64,000 bases of DNA from Pelagibacterium xiamenense (GTDB lineage: Bacteria; Pseudomonadota; Alphaproteobacteria; Rhizobiales; Devosiaceae): positions 434,001 to 498,000 of the forward strand of contig NZ_JAJOYS010000003.1 of assembly GCF_021166475.1 (NCBI RefSeq). Reading direction: 5' to 3'. The notes beneath the pieces were generated by a model that saw only the letters and a program-made list of their open reading frames with translations, ran no database searches and was not told the origin of the DNA. Shown here piece after piece: positions 8,953 through 17,183 of this stretch. Every line of letters starts with the position of its first letter. Position 1 is the stretch's first letter. A program made the position numbers and the translations under genes.

Positions 8953-10427
8953 TTCTCGGGGGTGAAGTCCTGGCCGGCGCTCTTTTCGATTACGCGGCCC
9001 GCGGCAAAGAGCGTCTCCTCGTCGAACGGCTTGCCGATAAGCTGCAGTCCCAGCGGCAACCCCTGCCCGTCCTTGCCCGCCGGTACCGCGATGCCGGGCA
9101 GGCCGGCCATGTTGACCGTCACCGTGAAGATGTCGTTGAGGTACATCTTTACCGGATCGGCGTGAAGATCCTGATCGGCGATCCCGAATGCCGCCGACGG
9201 CGTCGCCGGCGTCAGAATGGCGTCGACGCCGCCGGCGAACGCATCCTCGAAATCCTTTTTGATGAGCGTGCGGACCTTCTGCGCCCGGACGTAATAGGCA
9301 TCGTAATACCCCGCCGAGAGCACGTAGGTCCCGATCATCACGCGCCGCTTGACCTCGCGCCCGAACCCTTCGGCGCGGGTGAGTTCGTAAAGATCGGTGA
9401 TATCCTTGCCCGAGACCCGCAAGCCGTACTTCACCCCGTCATACCGCGCCAGGTTCGAGGACGCCTCCGCCGGCGCCACGATATAGTAGGCGGGCAGCGC
9501 ATATTTCGTATGCGGCAGCGAAATGTCCTTGACCGTCGCGCCCTCGGCCTTGAGCCATTCGAGCCCCTGATGCCAGAGCGTTTCGATCTCCTCGGGCATC
9601 CCGTCCATCCGGTATTCCTTCGGAACGCCGATGGTCAGCCCCTTGACCCCACGCTCCACCGCCGCGGCGAAATCGGGTACCGCCAGCTCTGCGCTCGTGG
9701 AATCCTTGGGGTCGAACCCGGCCATCGACTGCAGCAGGATTGCGCTGTCCTCGACCGTCCGCGCGATCGGCCCGGCCTGATCGAGCGATGAGGCGAACGC
9801 CACGATCCCCCAGCGCGAGCAGCGCCCGTATGTCGGTTTGATCCCGACTGTCCCGGTAAAGGCCGCCGGCTGCCGGATCGACCCGCCCGTATCCGTCGCC
9901 GTCGCCCCGGCGCAAAGCCATGCGGAAACCGCCGCAGCCGATCCGCCCGACGACCCGCCCGGCACCAGGTCCTTGTTGCCGCCCGCACCTCGCCAGGGGT
10001 TCACCACCGGGCCGTAGTAGGACGTCTCGTTGGACGAACCCATGGCGAACTCGTCCATGTTGAGCTTGCCCAGCATCACCGCGCCGTCGCCCCAGAGATT
10101 GGCGGTCACCGTCGATTCGTACTCGGGCTTGAACCCATCGAGGATATGGCTTGCCGCCTGCGTGTGTACGCCCTTGGTCGCAAACAGGTCCTTGATCCCG
10201 AGCGGCACGCCCTCGAGCGCTCCGCCCTCGCCCTTGGCGATCCTCTCGTCGCTCGCCTTCGCCATCGCGCGCGCCTGATCGGCCGTCACCGCGACGTAGG
10301 CGTTGAGTTTGTCATTCGCCGCCTCGATCGCGCCGACATAGGCATCGGTCGCTTCAAGCGAGGTAAAGTCCTTCCGCGCGATGCCGTCGCGCAAGTCCTT
10401 GAGGCTCAAACGGGTAAGATCGGTCAC
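8943..10427 (-). CDS. gatA: Asp-tRNA(Asn)/Glu-tRNA(Gln) amidotransferase subunit A
   Basis: A 494-residue amidase-signature enzyme that hydrolyses glutamine (or asparagine) to supply ammonia to GatB. The Ser-cisSer-Lys catalytic set is visible: the Lys in [11 protein letters not shown] near residue 78, and the signature [16 protein letters not shown] followed by [12 protein letters not shown] near 155-185. Full length. It lies 12 bases after a GNAT gene that separates it from gatC, and its stop overlaps the GTG start of the pentapeptide gene. Confidence 0.97.
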   Translation of the reverse strand: MTDLTRLSLKDLRDGIARKDFTSLEATDAYVGAIEAANDKLNAYVAVTADQARAMAKASDERIAKGEGGALEGVPLGIKDLFATKGVHTQAASHILDGFKPEYESTVTANLWGDGAVMLGKLNMDEFAMGSSNETSYYGPVVNPWRGAGGNKDLVPGGSSGGSAAAVSAWLCAGATATDTGGSIRQPAAFTGTVGIKPTYGRCSRWGIVAFASSLDQAGPIARTVEDSAILLQSMAGFDPKDSTSAELAVPDFAAAVERGVKGLTIGVPKEYRMDGMPEEIETLWHQGLEWLKAEGATVKDISLPHTKYALPAYYIVAPAEASSNLARYDGVKYGLRVSGKDITDLYELTRAEGFGREVKRRVMIGTYVLSAGYYDAYYVRAQKVRTLIKKDFEDAFAGGVDAILTPATPSAAFGIADQDLHADPVKMYLNDIFTVTVNMAGLPGIAVPAGKDGQGLPLGLQLIGKPFDEETLFAAGRVIEKSAGQDFTPEKWW

Positions 10428-10439
10428 TGGGAAAAGTCC

Positions 10440-10907
10440 TTAAACCAGGGCCTTCTCGTAGAAGGCGGAATATTCGCTGTCTGGATAGTCGAGAAACGCG
10501 CCGCACCGGGCGAACCCGCCGCGCTCATAGAGCCGCCACGCCGGCTCGAACCCGGCGACGCTCCCGGTTTCGAGCTTGAGAATTCTAATTCCCTTTTCGC
10601 GGGCCAGGGCTTCGATCGCCTCCAAAAGCACGACGCCCACACGCTGCCCCCTGACTTCGGGAAGCGTGTACATGCGCTTGATCTCGGCCATGTCGCCGTC
10701 GAACACCTTGAGCGCCCCCATGCCCACGGCCCGTCCGCTATCGTCGCGCGCGATGAACAGGGTGGTATCCTCCCCTGCCATCTGCTCGACGGTCATCTGG
10801 AACTGGAACTCGGGGGGCGAAAGCGGATTGAGGTACGCGTTGAGCGCTTTGACAAGCGCGCGCACGTCGTCCTGCAACGGTGTTTCGATAGCGATCGTGA
10901 TGGCCAT
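10440..10907 (-). CDS. GNAT family N-acetyltransferase inserted between gatC and gatA
   Basis: A 155-residue GNAT with motif A at YTLPEVRGQRVGVVLLEAIEAL (about residues 80-101) and a C-terminal GFEPAWRLYERGGF typical of the fold. It resembles the small acetyltransferases often called YsnE/PhnO-like, but the substrate cannot be inferred. It lies 6 bases after gatC and 12 bases before gatA, so it must share the gatCA transcript. Confidence 0.87.
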   Translation of the reverse strand: MAITIAIETPLQDDVRALVKALNAYLNPLSPPEFQFQMTVEQMAGEDTTLFIARDDSGRAVGMGALKVFDGDMAEIKRMYTLPEVRGQRVGVVLLEAIEALAREKGIRILKLETGSVAGFEPAWRLYERGGFARCGAFLDYPDSEYSAFYEKALV

Positions 10908-10913
10908 CGGGTC

Positions 10914-11201
10914 TTACTCCACGACCTTGGGCACCATGAAGAAATTGTCTTCCGAAAGCGGCGCGTTGGCCACGACCTTTTCGGGATAACCGCCATCGGT
11001 CACCCCGTCCGCGCGCCGGCGCAGCACCATCGGGGTCACCGAGGTCATCGGCTCGACGCCGCTGACATCGACTTCGCTCAATTGCTCGACAAACCCGAGA
11101 ATGGCATTGAGCTCGCCTTCGTAGGCGGCAACTTCGTCGTCGGAAATGCGGATTCGGGCCAAATGACCAATGCGCCGCACGGTATCGGCATCGACCGACA
11201 T
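10914..11201 (-). CDS. gatC: Asp-tRNA(Asn)/Glu-tRNA(Gln) amidotransferase subunit C
   Basis: A 95-residue GatC that wraps the GatA-GatB interface and stabilises the amidotransferase. The family pattern is clear: [25 protein letters not shown] near the N-terminus and [26 protein letters not shown] in the second half. It is the first gene of the run gatC, GNAT, gatA, pentapeptide, 105-aa protein. The promoter should lie in the 127 bases upstream. Confidence 0.95.
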   Translation of the reverse strand: MSVDADTVRRIGHLARIRISDDEVAAYEGELNAILGFVEQLSEVDVSGVEPMTSVTPMVLRRRADGVTDGGYPEKVVANAPLSEDNFFMVPKVVE

Positions 11202-11328
11202 GGATATTCTCCTGCGCTTGAGCGGGAATTGCTACGTGGTATCGGCGCCTTTTAGCAACGCGCCAATGCTGCTGGCAATCGCCAAGTCACAATTCGGGCC
11301 GATGGATAAGAGCCTTTTATCCCTGCAA

Positions 11329-11862
11329 TCAGACTTCCACCGCCAGACCGGGCTCGAGAACGGTCAATCCGGCACTACCGACAAGCGGTGCCAACGTGGC
11401 GAATGCCGCGTCCGCCTCCGCGCCGGCGCCCGCAAGCGCGATCAGCTTGGGCCGCGCCCCCTCAAGCGCCGCACGCCCGACCGCTCCCGCCGCGCCGCCG
11501 CCCAGGACCACGATCGCGTTGTCGGCCCAGCGGCCCCAGACGATATCGGCAGGCGCGTCACTGTCGAGCACGACCACAAGCCCCTCATCTGGCGCGTCGA
11601 GTACGAACCCGCGACCGAACCGGAAGACATTGAGCTTCGGCGTACTGGTATCGGCGTCGATCAACCGTCCGGCCCGGCGCGGCTTCCAGACCTCCGGATC
11701 GAACCCGGCGAGGCCGGATCCCAGACTATGGACCACCCAGTCCGCCCCGCTCTTCAATTCGGTGCTGTCCACCGTCTCGGGCGCATCTTCGGGATCGGTA
11801 ACTACGATCTCACCGGCGATATGCAGCCGGAATGTCATGCCGGCGAACCACGTCAGTTTCAT
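11329..11862 (-). CDS. Degenerate metallo-beta-lactamase-like protein (probable pseudoenzyme)
   Basis: A 177-residue protein starting [20 protein letters not shown], which resembles the first strands of UlaG-type metallo-beta-lactamase-fold hydrolases (their MKITWLGHSAF start). Where those carry the zinc-binding HxHxDH, this one reads [13 protein letters not shown], so the metal site appears lost. Relatives beside ruvX in Rhizobiales are sometimes annotated metal-dependent hydrolase. I chose the ATG at 11862, preceded by GGAG, because homology begins there. It is divergent from ruvX with only about 80 bases between. The fold assignment is inference from the N-terminal third. Confidence 0.6.
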   Translation of the reverse strand: MKLTWFAGMTFRLHIAGEIVVTDPEDAPETVDSTELKSGADWVVHSLGSGLAGFDPEVWKPRRAGRLIDADTSTPKLNVFRFGRGFVLDAPDEGLVVVLDSDAPADIVWGRWADNAIVVLGGGAAGAVGRAALEGARPKLIALAGAGAEADAAFATLAPLVGSAGLTVLEPGLAVEV

Positions 11863-11942
11863 CGCTCCAACGCTCCATCCTTGCATTTGTGCCCAAGCAC
11901 GCTGATAAGCCGATAAACACCGCCCGGCAAGAAAGCCCCGCA

Positions 11943-12407
11943 ATGACCGACGATGACATCGCCAACCCGCTCGCCGCCCTGCCCCCCTCGGGCAAGCTCA
12001 TGGGCCTCGACCTGGGCACAAAGACCATCGGCGTCGCAATCTCGGACGCCATGCGCTATTCCGCCTCGCCGGTCGAAACCATCAAGCGCACGAAATTCAC
12101 CGCCGACGCCGACCGCCTCCTTGCACTCATCGCGCAAAACAACGTCACAGGCATCGTTATCGGCCTGCCGCTCAACATGGACGGCACCGAAGGCCCCCGC
12201 GCCCAATCCGCCCGCGCCTTTGCCCGCAATTTTGCGCAGAAGACCGCCCTCCCCATCGCCTTCTGGGACGAACGGCTATCAACCATGGCGGTAACCCGCA
12301 CCATGCTCGAAGCCGACCTCTCGCGCGCCCGCCAGGCCGAGGTGGTCGACAAGCTCGCGGCGAGCTACATTTTGCAGGGCGCGCTCGAGCGCCTGCGGAA
12401 GGGGTAG
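11943..12407 (+). CDS. ruvX: Putative Holliday junction resolvase / pre-16S rRNA nuclease RuvX (YqgF)
   Basis: A 154-residue RNase H-like nuclease. The family motifs are intact: [15 protein letters not shown] with the first catalytic Asp, [28 protein letters not shown] and the C-terminal [16 protein letters not shown] with the last Asp. YqgF in E. coli processes the 16S rRNA 5' end. The start at ATG 11943 leaves a short leader before the first strand; the upstream in-frame extension overlaps the divergent gene and lacks similarity. Confidence 0.93.
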   Translation: MTDDDIANPLAALPPSGKLMGLDLGTKTIGVAISDAMRYSASPVETIKRTKFTADADRLLALIAQNNVTGIVIGLPLNMDGTEGPRAQSARAFARNFAQKTALPIAFWDERLSTMAVTRTMLEADLSRARQAEVVDKLAASYILQGALERLRKG

Positions 12408-12460
12408 CACCATCATCCCGCGAAGCCAGTGGGATATGGGCGCAGCAAGCGGGGGGTAAC

Positions 12461-12964
12461 ATGACGTATCTTGCAGGCATATTGGCGACCCTGGCACTCC
12501 TCACCAGTGCCATCATGGCAGGCTTTTTCTTTTCCTATTCCGTCTCTGTGATGTGGGGCTTCGACGCCGCCGCGCCGGGTTCGGCTATCGACGGCATGCA
12601 GAAGATCAATACGGTGATCCAGAATGCTTGGTTCTTCCCCAGCTTTTTCGGCGCCCCGGTCTTCGCCGTCCTCGCCGCAATCGTCTTCTGGGCGATGGGT
12701 ATGCGCGACGTCGGCGTCGTCTTCGGTCTTGCCGGCCTCTGCTACCTCATCGGCGCCTTCGGCATCACTGTCGCCGTCAACGTGCCAATGAACGAAGCGC
12801 TCGGCCGCGAATCGATCCCGCTGGACGCCGAAGCCGCCCGCGCGCTCTGGATGGACTATTCGACCCGCTGGACCTGGTGGAACCACATCCGCACGATCGC
12901 CAGCATCGCTTCTGCCCTGCTATGCGGCCTCGCGCTATTTCTCGCTGGGCGCGCTTCGGCGTAA
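12461..12964 (+). CDS. DUF1772 (anthrone oxygenase-like) membrane protein
   Basis: A 167-residue integral membrane protein with about four helices: residues 4-28, a pair around 60-105 and one at the C-terminus. The pattern GFFFSYSVSVMWG near the N-terminus and VNVPMNEAL in the loop fits DUF1772, a family named for a fungal anthrone oxygenase and otherwise uncharacterised in bacteria. It lies between ruvX and pyrB on the same strand with a 53-base gap from ruvX. Confidence 0.8.
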   Translation: MTYLAGILATLALLTSAIMAGFFFSYSVSVMWGFDAAAPGSAIDGMQKINTVIQNAWFFPSFFGAPVFAVLAAIVFWAMGMRDVGVVFGLAGLCYLIGAFGITVAVNVPMNEALGRESIPLDAEAARALWMDYSTRWTWWNHIRTIASIASALLCGLALFLAGRASA

Positions 12965-13033
12965 AAACACCAGCAGGGTCTTGCCGTTGGACGGGCCTTG
13001 GGGTACGCACCGCTAGTCGCAGTGGGAACCCCT

Positions 13034-14008
13034 ATGGCACGTCCAGCACCCGACACCTCCAATACGCCTTCGGGCCCTTTCCAACCCTTCCGTCATCGGC
13101 ATCTTCTCGGAATCGCCCAGCTCAATCCGGTCGAGATCGTCGACCTGCTTGACCGCGCCGAGGCGATGATCCCGGTCTCGCGCCAGCGCAAGACGCTGCC
13201 GAACCTTGCCGGCAAGACCCAGATCAACCTCTTTTTCGAGAATTCGACCCGCACCCAGGCAAGTTTCGAGATCGCCGGCAAGCGCCTCGGCGCAACGGTC
13301 ATGAACATGGCCGTGCGCACCTCCTCGGTGGCCAAAGGCGAAACCCTGATCGACACAGCGGCGACGCTCAACGCCATGCAGCCGGACGCCATCGTAGTCC
13401 GCCACGGCTCCTCCGGTGCCGTCGAGCTCTTGAGCCAGAAAGTCGAATGCGCCGTCCTCAACGCCGGCGACGGCGCGCACGAACACCCCACCCAGGCGCT
13501 CCTCGACGCCCTCACCATCCGCCGGCACCTGGGACGCCTGAATGGCCTCACCGTCGCCATCTGCGGCGACATCGCCAATTCCCGCGTTGCGCGCTCGAAC
13601 CTCATCCTTTTAGGCGCCATGCAGGCCCGCACCCGCGTCATCGCCCCACAAAACCTCCTGCCCGCCGGCGTCGACCAGATGGCGAGCGAGGTCTTCACCG
13701 ACATGCGCGAGGGCCTCAAAGGCGTCGACGTGGTCATGATGCTCCGCCTTCAGAACGAGCGCGCATCCGGCAAGCTCGTCCCCTCGACCCGCGAATTCTA
13801 CCGCTTCTATGGCCTCGACGCGGAAAAGCTCGCTTACGCCAGGCCCGGTGCGCTCGTCATGCACCCCGGCCCGATGAACCGCGGCGTCGAAATCGATCCC
13901 GCCATCGCCGACGGCGCTCAATCGGTCATCACCGAACAGGTCGAAATGGGCGTCGCCGTCCGCATGGCCGTGCTCGACGCGCTTCTGAATCGGGAGGGCA
14001 ACGCATGA
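13034..14008 (+). CDS. pyrB: Aspartate carbamoyltransferase catalytic subunit
   Basis: A 324-residue ATCase that condenses carbamoyl phosphate with aspartate in pyrimidine synthesis. Carbamoyl-phosphate ligands are seen in [13 protein letters not shown] near residue 65 and HPTQALLD near 147; the C-terminal domain has [10 protein letters not shown] and [12 protein letters not shown] start at ATG 13034, since the 12 preceding in-frame residues are unlike the family. It ends in an ATGA overlap with the dihydroorotase-like gene, as in bacteria whose ATCase forms a complex with an inactive dihydroorotase. Confidence 0.96.
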   Translation: MARPAPDTSNTPSGPFQPFRHRHLLGIAQLNPVEIVDLLDRAEAMIPVSRQRKTLPNLAGKTQINLFFENSTRTQASFEIAGKRLGATVMNMAVRTSSVAKGETLIDTAATLNAMQPDAIVVRHGSSGAVELLSQKVECAVLNAGDGAHEHPTQALLDALTIRRHLGRLNGLTVAICGDIANSRVARSNLILLGAMQARTRVIAPQNLLPAGVDQMASEVFTDMREGLKGVDVVMMLRLQNERASGKLVPSTREFYRFYGLDAEKLAYARPGALVMHPGPMNRGVEIDPAIADGAQSVITEQVEMGVAVRMAVLDALLNREGNA

Positions 14009-15303
14009 ATAAGCCGCTCCTTATAGAAAACGCGCGCATCATCGACCCCGCCTCGGACCGCGACGTCACCGGCGTACTGCTGGTGGAAAATGGCAGGATC
14101 GCCGACGTCGCAGAAGGCCAGGCCCCCGGCGCACCAGCCGACGCAGACCGCATCGATGCGCGCGGCTTGATCGTCTGCCCCGGTCTCATCGACATGCGCG
14201 TCTTCACCGGCGAACCCGGCCATGAATACCGCGAAACCCTCGAAAGCGCGGGCCACGCCGCCGCCGCGGGCGGCGTGACCAGCATTCTCACAATGCCCGA
14301 CACCGCCCCGGCCATCGACGACGGCGCGCTTGTCGACTACGTCCTCCGCCGCGCCGGCGCGACTGCGTGCGTGCGCGTGCTCCCCAGCGCCGCCATCACC
14401 AAGGGCCTCGAGGGCAAGGACCTCACCGAGTTCGGGCTCTTGAAGGAAGCCGGCGCCGTCGCCTTCACCGAAGGGCGCAAATCGCTCCAGAACACCGCCG
14501 TCATGCGCGCGGCCATGACCTACGCTACCAATTTCGACGCGCCAATAATCCATCAGCCGCTCGATGCCGCGCTCGCGGGAGAAGGCGTCATGAACGCTGG
14601 CCCGCTCGCCACCTTCCGTGGCCTCAAGGGCATCCCCACCCAGGCCGAAACCATCCCGCTCGACCGCGACCTCCAACTCGCATTGATGACCGGCGCCCGC
14701 TACCACGCGGCACAAGTCTCCACCGCGCGCTCGGCGGAACTCCTCACCCACTACAAAAAGCACAGCCCCAGGATTTCGGCTGGCATCTCGGTCAACCATC
14801 TGTGCCTCAACGAAAACGACATCGGCCCCTACCGCACCTTCTTCAAGCTCTCCCCGCCCCTGCGGCACGAGGACGACCGCCTGGCCATGGTTGAAGCCCT
14901 CAAGGCCGGGACCATCGACGTCATCTGCTCGGGCCATGACCCGCAGGATACAGAAGTGAAGCGCCAGCCCTTCGCGGACGCCGCCGAGGGCGCGATCGGG
15001 CTCGAAACGCTACTCGCGGGCGCCCTGCGACTTTATCATTCCGGCGACGTCGACCTCAAAACGCTCCTGCGCGCCATGACCATCCGCCCCGCCCAGATCC
15101 TCGGCCTAAAGACCGGCACGCTCGCCAAAGGCGCCCCCGCCGATGTCTGCCTTTTCGATCCGGACTACCCCTGGATCGTCGAGGAGGCTACCATTCGCTC
15201 GAAATCGTCCAACACCACCTTCGAAAAGGCGCGCATGATGGGCAAGGTGATGACGACGATCGTCGGAGGAAGGATCGTTCACCGGGAGGACACCGCGCAA
15301 TGA
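14005..15303 (+). CDS. Dihydroorotase-like protein, probably catalytically inactive (PyrC' type)
   Basis: A 432-residue amidohydrolase of the dihydroorotase multifunctional-complex type, with the family features [14 protein letters not shown] near residue 90 and the C-terminal [20 protein letters not shown]. The metal-binding HxH is missing: where active enzymes read DxHxH, this one reads DMRVF, with Arg65 and Phe67 at the two His positions. Pseudomonas-type PyrC' proteins with this loss act as a scaffold for ATCase. The 4-base overlap with pyrB fits that role. A functional pyrC should be elsewhere in the genome. Confidence 0.9.
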   Translation: MNKPLLIENARIIDPASDRDVTGVLLVENGRIADVAEGQAPGAPADADRIDARGLIVCPGLIDMRVFTGEPGHEYRETLESAGHAAAAGGVTSILTMPDTAPAIDDGALVDYVLRRAGATACVRVLPSAAITKGLEGKDLTEFGLLKEAGAVAFTEGRKSLQNTAVMRAAMTYATNFDAPIIHQPLDAALAGEGVMNAGPLATFRGLKGIPTQAETIPLDRDLQLALMTGARYHAAQVSTARSAELLTHYKKHSPRISAGISVNHLCLNENDIGPYRTFFKLSPPLRHEDDRLAMVEALKAGTIDVICSGHDPQDTEVKRQPFADAAEGAIGLETLLAGALRLYHSGDVDLKTLLRAMTIRPAQILGLKTGTLAKGAPADVCLFDPDYPWIVEEATIRSKSSNTTFEKARMMGKVMTTIVGGRIVHREDTAQ

Positions 15304-15899
15304 TCGAATATGCGCTCGCGCTTATACTGGGTTATCTCCTCGGCTCGATCCCCTTCGGGCTCGTCGCCACCCGCCTTGCGGGCCTCGGCGACGTGCGCGC
15401 CATAGGCTCGGGCAACATCGGCGCCACCAACGTCCTGCGCACCGGCCGCCGCGACCTCGCCGCACTGACTCTCGTCGGCGATTCCGGCAAGGGCGCCGTT
15501 GCGGTCCTCATCGCCCTCTGGCTCTGGGGCTACGAGCCCGCCATGGTCGCCGGTGTCGCTGCGTTTTTCGGCCATGTCTTTCCCGTCTGGCTCGGCTTCA
15601 AGGGCGGCAAGGGCGTCGCCACCTATATCGGCATCCTCCTCGCCCTTTCCTGGCCGGTCGGGCTGAGCTTTTGCGCCATCTGGCTGCTCGTCGCCTTTCT
15701 GAGCCGCTATTCCTCGCTCTCGGCCTTGACCGCCGCCGCCCTCTCGCCCGTGCTGGCACTCATCTTCTCGGGCTGGCCTCTCGCCCTCGCTTGCCTCGCT
15801 CTGACCGCGGTGCTCTATTACACTCACCGTACCAACATCGCCCGCCTCCGGGACGGCAGCGAGACCAGGATCGGCGGTAAGAAAGAGGCGGCAAGCTAA
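15300..15899 (+). CDS. plsY: Glycerol-3-phosphate acyltransferase PlsY
   Basis: A 199-residue membrane acyltransferase that uses acyl-phosphate to make lysophosphatidic acid, the first step of phospholipid synthesis. The three PlsY motifs are present: [13 protein letters not shown] near residue 38, GDSGKG near 60, and [18 protein letters not shown] near 87. Five hydrophobic helices are evident. The ATG overlaps the upstream stop by 4 bases and dprA starts 1 base after its stop, so it is inside a continuous operon with pyrB. Confidence 0.96.
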   Translation: MIEYALALILGYLLGSIPFGLVATRLAGLGDVRAIGSGNIGATNVLRTGRRDLAALTLVGDSGKGAVAVLIALWLWGYEPAMVAGVAAFFGHVFPVWLGFKGGKGVATYIGILLALSWPVGLSFCAIWLLVAFLSRYSSLSALTAAALSPVLALIFSGWPLALACLALTAVLYYTHRTNIARLRDGSETRIGGKKEAAS

Positions 15900-15900
15900 G

Positions 15901-17019
15901 ATGGACGCGGCACGCACCCGGCTCTCCCCAGACCAGCGTGTCGCATGGCTCCGCCTCATCCGAACCGAGAACGTCGGTCCTGCCACCTTCCGTACCCTGG
16001 TCAACCGCTTCGGCTCCGCCGGCGCTGCGCTTGAGGCCCTGCCTGATCTCGTCAGGCGCGGCGGCGGCCGTTACATCGCGATCCCCTCCGTAACCGAAGC
16101 CGAGGACGAAATCGCCGCCGCGGAAAAGCTCGGCGCGCGCCTCATCGCGATCTCTGAACCCGAATACCCGCCCCACCTGCGGCACATCTCCGGTCCGCCT
16201 CCGCTCCTGACGGTCATGGGCGGCGACCTCACCACCCACGAAAAGACGGTCGGCATCGTCGGCGCCCGCAACGCCTCGACCGCCGGGCGCCGCATGGCCC
16301 AAATGCTCGCCCGCGACCTCGGCGCGTCCGGCTATGTCGTCGTCTCCGGCCTCGCCCGCGGCATCGACGCCGCGGCCCACGATGCCGCGCGCGCTGCGGG
16401 AACCATCGCCGTCATGGCCGGCGGCCTCGACAAGCTCTATCCCGAAGCCAACATCCCCCTCGCCCACGCCATCGTCGAAGAAGGCGGCGTCCTCCTCTCG
16501 GAAATGCCCATGGGATGGGAGCCCCGCGCCCGTGATTTCCCGCGCCGCAACCGTCTCGTCGCGGGCCTCTCCCTGGGGGTCGTCATCGTCGAAGCGGCCA
16601 AGCGCTCGGGCTCACTCATCACCGCCCGCCTCGCCCTCGAACAGAATCGCGAAGTCTTCGCCGTCCCCGGCTCGCCCCTCGACCCGCGCGCCGAAGGCGG
16701 CAACGCGCTCATCCAGCAGGGCGCGAGGCTCGTCACAAGTGCAAACGACATCCTCGCCGAGCTTGCCCACGCGCGCCCCGACCAGGCCGATCTCTTCGAA
16801 CCCGACGACCTGCCCGGCGCACCCCAAAGCGGCGCCGAGCCCTCCGATGACGATCGTGACCGCCTCATCGAAGCCCTCGGCTTCACCCCGATCGCGATCG
16901 ACACGCTGATCCAGGACACCGGCATCCCCGCCCCGGCCATGCAGATTCTCTTGTTGGAGCTCGAACTGGCAGGCCGTCTCGAGCGTTCCGGCGGCCAGTT
17001 GGTCGCCCTCAAAGGCTGA
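15901..17019 (+). CDS. dprA: DNA processing protein DprA
   Basis: A 372-residue DprA, the Rossmann-fold mediator that loads RecA on incoming single-stranded DNA during transformation. The SAM-like N-terminal domain spans about residues 10-70; the Rossmann core contains VGIVGARNAS, VVSGLARGIDAAAHDAA, AGGLDKLYPEAN and SEMPMGWEPRARDFPRRNR. A C-terminal winged helix follows (ALGFTPIAIDTLIQDTGI). It is directly joined to plsY. A natural-competence role cannot be concluded, since dprA is near-universal. Confidence 0.95.
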   Translation: MDAARTRLSPDQRVAWLRLIRTENVGPATFRTLVNRFGSAGAALEALPDLVRRGGGRYIAIPSVTEAEDEIAAAEKLGARLIAISEPEYPPHLRHISGPPPLLTVMGGDLTTHEKTVGIVGARNASTAGRRMAQMLARDLGASGYVVVSGLARGIDAAAHDAARAAGTIAVMAGGLDKLYPEANIPLAHAIVEEGGVLLSEMPMGWEPRARDFPRRNRLVAGLSLGVVIVEAAKRSGSLITARLALEQNREVFAVPGSPLDPRAEGGNALIQQGARLVTSANDILAELAHARPDQADLFEPDDLPGAPQSGAEPSDDDRDRLIEALGFTPIAIDTLIQDTGIPAPAMQILLLELELAGRLERSGGQLVALKG

Positions 17020-17183
17020 GAATCAGCGGCTCACCCGGCGATCCATACACATCAAGTTGACGGCCGGTCATTGACAGCGCCCCGGCCATTCACCATCTTG
17101 CGCCAACCTTGAGGGGTGCGATTTCCCACCTTATTTCCCGAGATTCAAGGCATGTTTCGTTAGTTGCGGAGCCGTTTTCAGGC

